From Treponema sp. UBA1233 (GTDB lineage: Bacteria > Spirochaetota > Spirochaetia > Treponematales > Treponemataceae): DNA of 6,159 nucleotides. The stretch lies in assembly GCA_002309305.1 (NCBI GenBank), contig DBWR01000050.1:1-6159 (forward strand). The letters run 5' to 3'. Of this stretch, positions 1 through 5,625 are shown in pieces. Each line of letters starts with the position of its first letter. Position 1 is the first letter of the stretch. The notes beneath the pieces were generated by a model that ran no database searches, was not told the origin of the DNA, and was given only the letters and a program-made list of their open reading frames with translations. The position numbers and the translations under genes were made by a program.

Positions 1-20
1 GGATACTTTATCTTACTCAA
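1..20 (-). CDS. 5' end of an unidentified gene running off the left edge
   Basis: Only the first six codons and part of a seventh are present: TTG AGT AAG ATA AAG TAT, read as M-S-K-I-K-Y. The call rests on the upstream signals. A GGAGG motif lies six bases before the TTG, which is ideal spacing, and a near-consensus promoter lies just beyond it. No stop codon interrupts the visible frame. The product cannot be named from six residues. It lies downstream of, and on the same strand as, the xylosidase gene, with 120 bp between them, so it might belong to the same carbohydrate-use locus; that is inference only. A downstream ATG outside the window could be the true start, but the Shine-Dalgarno position favours the TTG. 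Confidence 0.6.
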
Positions 21-26
21 ATTTTT

Positions 27-77
27 CCTCCAATAACCAAGTAAATTTATTATACAATAGAAAGTGCCATTTATCAA
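27..77 (-). promoter_or_regulatory. Sigma-70-like promoter and ribosome binding site for the left-edge gene
   Basis: On the minus strand, TTGATA (72-77, five of six matches to the -35 consensus) is followed after exactly 17 bp by TATAAT (49-54, perfect -10). GGAGG (27-31) then lies six bases before a TTG start at 18-20. The expected transcription start is near position 42, giving a leader of about 20 bases. It is the best-matching promoter in the window. It lies in the gap after the xylosidase gene, so the left-edge gene can be transcribed independently of it. Confidence 0.65.
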
Positions 78-140
78 AGAATTCTACATTAAAATTCACA
101 AAAATATACAGAGTTGAACTCATAATTTTGCCGAGTGGAA

Positions 141-1697
141 TCAGTAAAGCCTTCCGTAAGTGTATCCGCGGTCGCTTGTTATTGGGGCGGCTTTGATTTC
201 AAAATAGCAGACGGCGTTTTCTTTTAACGTTAGGCTCACTTTGTTTCCGCAGCGTTTGGTCTGAACAAAAGGCTGTGCGCTTGCCCTAAGGAGTTCTATT
301 TCCTTCTTGTCCGGATTTGCGTGTTCACCAAGCTCATGCCAGACTTTAAGCGGATTGCAGACTTCCTCGTCCACCAGCTGAGTCACCAGTACGTTGGGAA
401 GCCTTTCATCTTCGGTTTTTCCCTTTGTCCTGTTTTCAAGCGGGAATGTAAAATCAAGCTTTTTCTCCCTGCCCGACATTTTCTCGTCCACGTTCCATGC
501 CACACCGGCATAGCTTCCGTCGGTGCGTTTTATTACCACGCAGTTCTTGTTTTTCAAAACGCATTTTTTATAATCGCGCGTAAGGTATTTGTAGAATGCA
601 AAGGTCCAGAACGTAGGCTTTGGAATGATTCCGTTTGCCACAAGACCGAATCCGCCATGGAATGGTGTGTACGGCACTCCAGCTTCCTCAAAGATGTCCC
701 CAAATGTCCAGTATGAATATGAGCGGTGATTATCTCCAAAGGTAGAAAGCATCAGGGCAACATATGCGGCGTTCAGGTTCATGTCGTGGAGCGGTGCGTT
801 GGGTATGTATGATGTGTTGAATTCCGTAACGTTGATGTCCATCCCCTTGAATTCCCTGAATGAATCCACAATTCCGCGGGTTGAATCCAGCTGCTCAAAG
901 CACTTTTCCTTGGGATGAAGCTTTGGGTATCCGTAGTGGCCGTCGTAATTCGGAAGCTCCGTGGTGTAGTGGTGGCGGCTTACAAAATCCAGCGGGCACT
1001 TGTTCTTTCGCACGAATTGAAGGAATGCCTTTATCCACTCCTTGTCGGTTCCTCCGCAAACTGCAGGTCCTCCAACCTTGAACCGTTTGTCCACAGACTT
1101 TACCGCACGGGATGAAACGTCATACAGCTTGAAGTATTCGTCCATGTCGGCATCCTTCCAGAAACCGCGCAGGTTTGGCTCGTTCCATACTTCCACCGGC
1201 CATGTCACAACCTCGTCCGCACCATAGCGTTCAATCAAATGCCTTAATGTTGCCTTTATGAGTTCCGCCCATCTCTTGTAATTGTTTGGGGGAGTGGTGT
1301 TGCCCTTCCAGTAGAAGATTGAATTGTCTCCGCTTGCAAGCTGCTTTGGCATGAATCCCAGCTCTATGAACGGCCTTATGTTCAGTTCCAGATATGAATC
1401 CATCACCATGTCCAGGTAAGTCCAGTTGAATTCCAGTTTGACCTTTTTTTCATCGCGACCTTCCCAGGCATGAGGTCCAAATTCCGGCACACCAGGCTGA
1501 TATTCGCGGTAAATTGCCATGTCGTTGTGGAACAGTCCGTGCCCGCGTATGTGCTCAAATCCGATTTTCTCCTGCACGAACTTGAGCTGTTCAAAATACT
1601 GCTTTTGGAGCGCAAGCCCCATGCGACCGGTTCCTATGCAATAAAAAGCATTGTTGTTGAATTTGACGTTTTCTTTTCCAGTGATGTTATAGTTCAT
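141..1697 (-). CDS. Glycoside hydrolase family 39 beta-xylosidase-like enzyme
   Basis: A 518-residue protein resembling GH39 xylan 1,4-beta-xylosidases, which release xylose from the non-reducing end of short xylo-oligosaccharides by a retaining mechanism. The acid/base glutamate is seen in WNEPN (E173) and the nucleophile in NVTEFNTSY (E292). Their spacing of 119 residues is close to that of characterised bacterial GH39 enzymes (about 117). An N-terminal TIM barrel is expected to about residue 370, followed by a beta-sandwich. SRHHY (240-244) and YSYWTFGDIFEE (327-338) also fit substrate-pocket strands. The length is usual for the family. No signal peptide is visible, so it probably acts in the cytoplasm on imported oligosaccharides. 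The ATG is supported by GGAG six bases upstream. The gene ends in TGA, with no convincing terminator after it. Exact substrate is inferred: GH39 also contains enzymes active on other sugars. xynB would be the usual symbol, but I do not assign it firmly. Confidence 0.88.
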   Translation of the reverse strand: MNYNITGKENVKFNNNAFYCIGTGRMGLALQKQYFEQLKFVQEKIGFEHIRGHGLFHNDMAIYREYQPGVPEFGPHAWEGRDEKKVKLEFNWTYLDMVMDSYLELNIRPFIELGFMPKQLASGDNSIFYWKGNTTPPNNYKRWAELIKATLRHLIERYGADEVVTWPVEVWNEPNLRGFWKDADMDEYFKLYDVSSRAVKSVDKRFKVGGPAVCGGTDKEWIKAFLQFVRKNKCPLDFVSRHHYTTELPNYDGHYGYPKLHPKEKCFEQLDSTRGIVDSFREFKGMDINVTEFNTSYIPNAPLHDMNLNAAYVALMLSTFGDNHRSYSYWTFGDIFEEAGVPYTPFHGGFGLVANGIIPKPTFWTFAFYKYLTRDYKKCVLKNKNCVVIKRTDGSYAGVAWNVDEKMSGREKKLDFTFPLENRTKGKTEDERLPNVLVTQLVDEEVCNPLKVWHELGEHANPDKKEIELLRASAQPFVQTKRCGNKVSLTLKENAVCYFEIKAAPITSDRGYTYGRLY

Positions 1698-1703
1698 TTC
1701 CTA

Positions 1704-1732
1704 CTCCAGTTTATGATACATCTACAATTATA
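1704..1732 (-). promoter_or_regulatory. Extended -10 promoter and ribosome binding site for the xylosidase gene
   Basis: On the minus strand the sequence TGATATAAT contains a perfect TATAAT (1727-1732) preceded by TG one base upstream, which is the extended -10 arrangement. No good -35 is seen at 16-18 bp, which extended -10 promoters can tolerate. GGAG (1704-1707) lies six bases before the ATG at 1695-1697. The leader would be about 25 bases. No carbon-catabolite or xylose-repressor operator was recognised. Confidence 0.5.
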
Positions 1733-1753
1733 TCACATTTGCTAAAAAAATGT

Positions 1754-1792
1754 TTTACTAATCGGCATTTGTGCCTTATAATGGTAAAGAGG
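1754..1792 (+). promoter_or_regulatory. Promoter and ribosome binding site for the GGDEF-EAL gene
   Basis: TTTACT (1754-1759, four of six -35 matches) is followed after 17 bp by TATAAT (1777-1782, perfect). AGAGG (1788-1792) lies seven bases before the ATG at 1800. Transcription from this promoter would begin near 1789, so the leader would be only about 10 bases and the Shine-Dalgarno would lie at the extreme 5' end of the message. The -35 abuts the upstream part of the divergent xylosidase promoter. Either the leader is really that short, or the functional promoter lies elsewhere. Confidence 0.45.
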
Positions 1793-1799
1793 CAGTTTC

Positions 1800-3539
1800 A
1801 TGGATAACAAAGGTCAAAACGGCGGAAAAACCAAAGCCAAGAAAAACTTCCTTGATAAAGTTACAAAAAGGAAAAAGGCTCCAGTATTTGTATTCTTTTT
1901 ACTCATTATTCTTTATTTCCTGGCATCAGCATTTGTATATAAAACAAGCCGTTCCCGAGATTTGTTCACATTGTTTGGAACTCCCACACCGGTTTCTGCC
2001 TTTACTGGTATTTTTTCAGCCATTGCCAACATCAGCCTCATCATTCTGGTTTTTACATTTGGGAAAATAGGATTAATAACATCCCTTTCCATTCTTTTGC
2101 TTCAAATTCCAATTTTTTTCGTAAACCTGTTCGTAAGCCACAACATGGGAAGTCTTTCGGGATTGTTCACTGGATTACTCAGCGTGCTCGCCATTGTCAT
2201 CATCTACCTGAACAACAGCCAGATGGAAAAATATCAGGAGCGTTTGCGCAAACAAGCTGTAACAGATATGCTCACCGGTTTGCCCAGCCGCTTTGCCTGC
2301 ACAGAAATGATGAACAGCCTGATAAAAAAGGGAGATCAATTTGCCATCGTTTCAATTGACTTGAACAATTTCAAAGCCATAAACGACGCCCTTGGACATA
2401 CGCTTGGAGATAAGATTCTGGTGGAAATCGGTTCAAGATTAAAAGCCCTTGCCGAAGAATCCAGCCCCGATGACAAATGTGATTTTGTGGCCCGACTTGG
2501 TGGAGATGTCTTCTGCCTTTTAATCCGCAACTACGAATCCGACGAGGACATCATAGACACAATCCGCCTGTATGAATATGAAATCAAGAGAAAAATAACA
2601 GTTGATGGTTACGATTATTTCATGACCGCAAATTTCGGTTATGCAGAATACCTGCTTGATGCCGATGACGGGAACGCCCTGTATTCATGTGCCGACGCCG
2701 CACTTCACGAAATCAAAAGATCTGGGGCTGCTTCAAACAACATTCTGCGGTTCAGCAACGAACTTTTAAAGACGACAAAATATCTGGAAATGGAAAGGAA
2801 AATCCGGGTCGCACTGCATGAGGATGCATTCATGGCATATCTTCAGCCTCAGTATGACATGTCCCATAATCTCCGCGGATTTGAAGCTCTTGCCCGACTT
2901 AAAGACAGCGACGGTTCCATACTTGAGCCCAATGAGTTTATACCGGTTGCGGAAGAAGCCGGACTCATTGACCGACTGGACATTCAGGTATTCAATAAGG
3001 CAGCGTGTTTATTCGGAGAATACATCAAACATTCAGGTTCCGACCTTATCTTGAGTACAAACGTTTCCGTAAAGCACCTGATGAAAAACAACTTCCTGGA
3101 GAAAATTCAGGATGTCCTGGAACAGAGTGGGCTCCCCGCCAAAAATGTCGAGCTTGAAATTACCGAATCCATTATGATTGAATCTCCGGAAAAAGCCCTG
3201 CAAACCATTAACAGAATTCAAAACCTTGGCATGAAAGTTGCCATTGACGACTTTGGCACAGGATACTCTTCGCTGAGCTATCTGAACAGATTCCCGGTGG
3301 ACATTTTAAAAATCGACAAGTCTTTTATAGATCAAATGGATTCCAGCGAATCTTCAAAAAAATATGTTGAGGCCATTATTTCTCTGGGACACATTTTGAA
3401 TTTCAAAGTAACTTCTGAAGGTGTAGAAACTACGGCACAACTGGAAACCCTGAAATCAATCAATTGCGATTACATTCAGGGATACATCTGGGGAAAACCG
3501 ATGCCAATGGAAGAAGCGATTAAACTAATTGAATCCTAA
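1800..3539 (+). CDS. Membrane-bound GGDEF-EAL protein, probable c-di-GMP phosphodiesterase
   Basis: A 579-residue inner-membrane signalling protein. A basic N-terminus precedes four hydrophobic helices at about 29-47, 64-86, 92-112 and 119-137. The GGDEF domain follows at about 150-320 (TDMLTGLPSR at 155-164; DLNNFK at 187-192). Its signature reads RLGGDVF, so the catalytic Glu is replaced by V237. The Arg of the inhibitory RxxD site is also missing (D225-K-C-D228). The domain is therefore probably inactive as a cyclase and may instead bind GTP or regulate. The EAL domain at about 330-579 keeps every metal-binding and catalytic residue expected from RocR-type enzymes: E362 (EAL), N421, E453, D483-D484 (DDFGTG), K504, E540 and Q560, plus the loop-6 glutamate E456. 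It should hydrolyse c-di-GMP to pGpG. No known sensor domain was recognised in the membrane part. It is transcribed divergently from the xylosidase gene and convergently with the LuxR-type gene. Confidence 0.93.
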   Translation: MDNKGQNGGKTKAKKNFLDKVTKRKKAPVFVFFLLIILYFLASAFVYKTSRSRDLFTLFGTPTPVSAFTGIFSAIANISLIILVFTFGKIGLITSLSILLLQIPIFFVNLFVSHNMGSLSGLFTGLLSVLAIVIIYLNNSQMEKYQERLRKQAVTDMLTGLPSRFACTEMMNSLIKKGDQFAIVSIDLNNFKAINDALGHTLGDKILVEIGSRLKALAEESSPDDKCDFVARLGGDVFCLLIRNYESDEDIIDTIRLYEYEIKRKITVDGYDYFMTANFGYAEYLLDADDGNALYSCADAALHEIKRSGAASNNILRFSNELLKTTKYLEMERKIRVALHEDAFMAYLQPQYDMSHNLRGFEALARLKDSDGSILEPNEFIPVAEEAGLIDRLDIQVFNKAACLFGEYIKHSGSDLILSTNVSVKHLMKNNFLEKIQDVLEQSGLPAKNVELEITESIMIESPEKALQTINRIQNLGMKVAIDDFGTGYSSLSYLNRFPVDILKIDKSFIDQMDSSESSKKYVEAIISLGHILNFKVTSEGVETTAQLETLKSINCDYIQGYIWGKPMPMEEAIKLIES

Positions 3540-4243
3540 AACTTATAGCCGATGAACAGGGCCTTTAAGTCCGCCTTTCCCGTAATGCCCAGGGTTGAAT
3601 AGATGTGGGCTAAATCCTTTTTAATGGCACTTTCGCTTACGTTGTGGTTGATTGCCAGGGCCTTGATTGTGGTGTTGTTCAGGACGATTTCCTTTATGCA
3701 GTCTTTCTGGCGGTCGGAAAGCTTGTAGTCGTCCAGGGAAACGGCACCCGATTCCTTTTTGTCGTAGGCATGGCGGAACAAAAGGTTAAGGCAGCCGATT
3801 GTACATACGGAAAAGAGTGTGATTCCGACATATTCAAAAAACGATTTTGCCCCATACGGAATTACAAGGGCCAGCTTGATGATTTCGATTGCAAGGTAGA
3901 TTATGACACGAAGCCGGGATGAAAGCCTGTTTTCAAAAAGAAGGATTACCATAAGGATTGAAGAGACAAACAGCGCCGTGTAGATTCTTCCGGTATAGAG
4001 GTTTGAGAAAACAAGAACTTCAAGTCCGATGTAATAGAACAGATGGTTCCTGTGCATAAAGAAAGTGAGGATGAACATTACAAGCGCAATTCCGTATGCA
4101 AGGTATGAAACGAGGCTTGAAAACGGCATGATGCTCTGCTCATAGGAAAAACCGGTAAAAAAATTCAGGAACAGCATGGTCAGAATGTAAACGCAGCCGA
4201 TTATCGCCATGAGACGGAATGGTTTGTCCAAAATCTTTTTCAC
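3536..4243 (-). CDS. Membrane-anchored LuxR-type helix-turn-helix regulator
   Basis: A 235-residue protein. About six hydrophobic helices are visible, near residues 10-30, 43-63, 67-84, 87-104, 111-130 and 134-157. A LuxR/FixJ-type DNA-binding domain follows at about 174-233. It reads LSDRQKDCIKEIVLNN, then IKALAINHNVSESAIKK, then DLAHIYSTLGITGKADLKAL. This matches the canonical order, ending in the IYxxLGI segment. The first helix has SDRQ instead of the usual TxRE. No receiver or autoinducer domain is present, so any signal would be sensed through the membrane part (inference). It would bind DNA while tethered to the inner membrane; its targets are unknown. The start is GTG: the next upstream in-frame codons give no ATG, GTG or TTG before a stop, and GGGAG lies six bases before it. 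Its TAG stop overlaps the stop of the convergent EAL gene. The S41-like gene lies 48 bp upstream on the same strand. Confidence 0.87.
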   Translation of the reverse strand: MKKILDKPFRLMAIIGCVYILTMLFLNFFTGFSYEQSIMPFSSLVSYLAYGIALVMFILTFFMHRNHLFYYIGLEVLVFSNLYTGRIYTALFVSSILMVILLFENRLSSRLRVIIYLAIEIIKLALVIPYGAKSFFEYVGITLFSVCTIGCLNLLFRHAYDKKESGAVSLDDYKLSDRQKDCIKEIVLNNTTIKALAINHNVSESAIKKDLAHIYSTLGITGKADLKALFIGYKF

Positions 4244-4249
4244 ATCTTT

Positions 4250-4289
4250 CTCCCAAATATATTATACATCTATCATATCATATTTTCTA
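4250..4289 (-). promoter_or_regulatory. Promoter and ribosome binding site for the LuxR-type gene
   Basis: On the minus strand TAGAAA (4284-4289, four of six -35 matches) is followed after 17 bp by a perfect TATAAT (4261-4266). GGGAG (4250-4254) lies six bases before the GTG start at 4241-4243. The whole promoter fits in the 48-bp gap after the S41-like gene. The regulator can therefore be transcribed alone, although read-through from upstream is not excluded because no terminator hairpin is seen in the gap. The same ribosome binding site is four bases from an overlapping, out-of-frame ATG that is immediately followed by TGA. Confidence 0.5.
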
Positions 4290-4291
4290 TA

Positions 4292-5548
4292 TTAATTGAA
4301 GTAATCATAGATTGCATTGTAGATTGAATCCTCACCGTTTATAAAGTCATCGAAATTTTCCTGAACCTCAATGTCGGGCATGGTTCCTCGATATGGGTTA
4401 TTACTTCTAGCCTTGATTTGCTCAAGATTGTCCTCCCAAATGGGGAAAATGAAAATACAATTCAATTTTGTTAATTCATAATTAAATCCATTTGTATAAT
4501 TGAACACAGATTCTCCGGTCTCTCCTCCAAATATCTTTACATCAGGAAACAGTTCCATACAAAGATTCAAAAACCAGCAGCCCGCAGAATAGGTTCGGCC
4601 TGTAATAATGACTGCAATATTGTATTTTAAAAGTTCATCCAGGTTTTCTTTAAAGAGCTTTCTAAACTCATCAATGACATATCCATTTCCCCCCGGATTA
4701 TAACGTACGTCAAAAACTATCGTGTCATAGGAATTGGTGTGAAGCTCATTCATCATGTCGGAAACAAGCTGACTCAACGGATAGTTTTCTTCAAACTCAG
4801 TTTTATTAAACGGAATGTAAACAGTCTTTTTCTCTGGCACGGCTTTTACAGAATAATATCCATGATCCCTCATATAATTCCATACATTGTCCGCTTCTGG
4901 AGCCAGTCTTTCAAACTTCGTCTTTCTTGTATCAATAAGTTTAAAGGCCTTTTTTACCACAGTTCCATCCGGAGACTGCAAGGTAAAACTGATTTTATCA
5001 TGATTCAAAAGACCCGCAAATTTCAGATGGTAATAATATAAAGGATATTCCAGCAAATAGTTTTCGCCACTCTCGGTTTCATAGGGCATATATTGGGAAA
5101 GTTTATCCAGTGCTTCTTTTACGGGAAGTCCGTTTATTTCTGTTATTATCCAGCCCAAATATTTGCTATGTTTTTTTGCGGCAGTTGAAATGTGATATCC
5201 ATCCCCAAAGAGCAAGGCAGCAAATGGAGCGGCAAGGTAATCCTCTTTTTCTTCCTGCTTGGCATTCAATCCCAGATGAGCTACATGGTAACCACTTTGA
5301 ATTTTCTTAATCCGGTAAATTGCTTCCATTCGGTCTACTTTTCCGTCAAGAATATCCTGCTTTAATTCTTCAAACGGTGCCGGATCATATAAAAATCTCA
5401 TTGAAGAAAAGGAAGACATGTCAGACTGAATGCGCAAAACATCATAATACCAGTCCGGCGTGCCAACCTCTTCCTCTTGTTTTTTACAGGAGGCCGCCAT
5501 AATAGACAGCACCATTGAAACAACTGCAATAATCCTTAATCTTTTCAT
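4292..5548 (-). CDS. S41-peptidase-like secreted lipoprotein
   Basis: A 418-residue protein. Its N-terminus, MKRLRIIAVVSMVLSIMAAS then C21, is a lipoprotein signal with a relaxed lipobox, so it is probably lipidated at C21 and held on the outer face of the inner membrane or on the outer membrane. The C-terminal half has the marks of the S41 (tail-specific/IRBP-like) fold. FDVRYNPGGNG (279-289) matches the DxRxNPGG strand. ITGRTYSAGCWF (315-326) places a likely nucleophile at S321. GGETGES (341-347) matches the GEPTGG loop, and MPDIEV (390-395) matches the usual closing PDI motif. SGYHVAHLGL (85-94) is in the place where tricorn/IRBP-like members carry a catalytic histidine (H88 or H91). The lysine of Ser-Lys CtpA-type proteases is not seen. 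The substrate is unknown and loss of activity is possible. A short segment near 130-150 (LGWIITEINGLPVKEA) resembles part of a PDZ domain. AAGGGGG five bases before the ATG supports the start. The gene is visibly more AT-rich than its neighbours. Confidence 0.8.
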   Translation of the reverse strand: MKRLRIIAVVSMVLSIMAASCKKQEEEVGTPDWYYDVLRIQSDMSSFSSMRFLYDPAPFEELKQDILDGKVDRMEAIYRIKKIQSGYHVAHLGLNAKQEEKEDYLAAPFAALLFGDGYHISTAAKKHSKYLGWIITEINGLPVKEALDKLSQYMPYETESGENYLLEYPLYYYHLKFAGLLNHDKISFTLQSPDGTVVKKAFKLIDTRKTKFERLAPEADNVWNYMRDHGYYSVKAVPEKKTVYIPFNKTEFEENYPLSQLVSDMMNELHTNSYDTIVFDVRYNPGGNGYVIDEFRKLFKENLDELLKYNIAVIITGRTYSAGCWFLNLCMELFPDVKIFGGETGESVFNYTNGFNYELTKLNCIFIFPIWEDNLEQIKARSNNPYRGTMPDIEVQENFDDFINGEDSIYNAIYDYFN

Positions 5549-5553
5549 AACGA

Positions 5554-5560
5554 CCCCCTT
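5554..5560 (-). promoter_or_regulatory. Ribosome binding site of the S41-like gene
   Basis: AAGGGGG lies five bases before the ATG at 5546-5548. It is purine-rich but matches AGGAGG imperfectly, so moderate initiation is expected. It favours this start over the internal methionines M12 and M17, which would also destroy the signal peptide. A TATAAA (5581-5586, minus strand) lies upstream but has no matching -35, so I do not call a promoter. Confidence 0.5.
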
Positions 5561-5591
5561 AGACCATCTTAACAGTCAATTTTATAATGTC

Positions 5592-5612
5592 ACCCCGAAC
5601 TTGATTCGGGGT
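5592..5612. repeat. Short perfect hairpin, possible dispersed intergenic repeat
   Basis: ACCCCGAA (5592-5599), loop CTTGA (5600-5604) and TTCGGGGT (5605-5612) form an 8-bp perfect stem, flanked by TGTC and CTCTAC. It lies 13 bases after the stop codon of the SPFH gene, in the 77-bp gap before the S41-like gene. On the minus strand the stem is followed by GACATTATAAAATTG, which lacks a run of T, so it is a poor intrinsic terminator by itself. It could act as a weak terminator or 3'-end stabiliser. Its form resembles REP-like palindromes that are scattered in many genomes. Copy number cannot be judged from one window. Confidence 0.6.
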
Positions 5613-5625
5613 CTCTACATTACTT

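Noticed and set aside
111..121. Palindrome GAGTTGAACTC after the xylosidase gene
   Set aside because: The stem is only four bases with a three-base loop, and the following T-rich stretch is interrupted, so it is too weak for a terminator. It is AT-rich and short enough to arise by chance as an operator-like site.
321..716. 131-residue open frame on the plus strand
   Set aside because: It lies wholly inside the well-supported GH39 gene on the opposite strand, shows no family features and has no ribosome binding site of note; it is a shadow frame.
1470..1745. Plus-strand open frame running into the divergent promoter region
   Set aside because: It is antisense to the start of the xylosidase gene, has a low-complexity hydrophobic product and covers the xylosidase promoter; not a credible gene.
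5583..5588. Perfect TATAAT on the plus strand in the gap before the SPFH gene
   Set aside because: No plus-strand gene follows it and no -35 was found; it lies in AT-rich sequence and is probably accidental.
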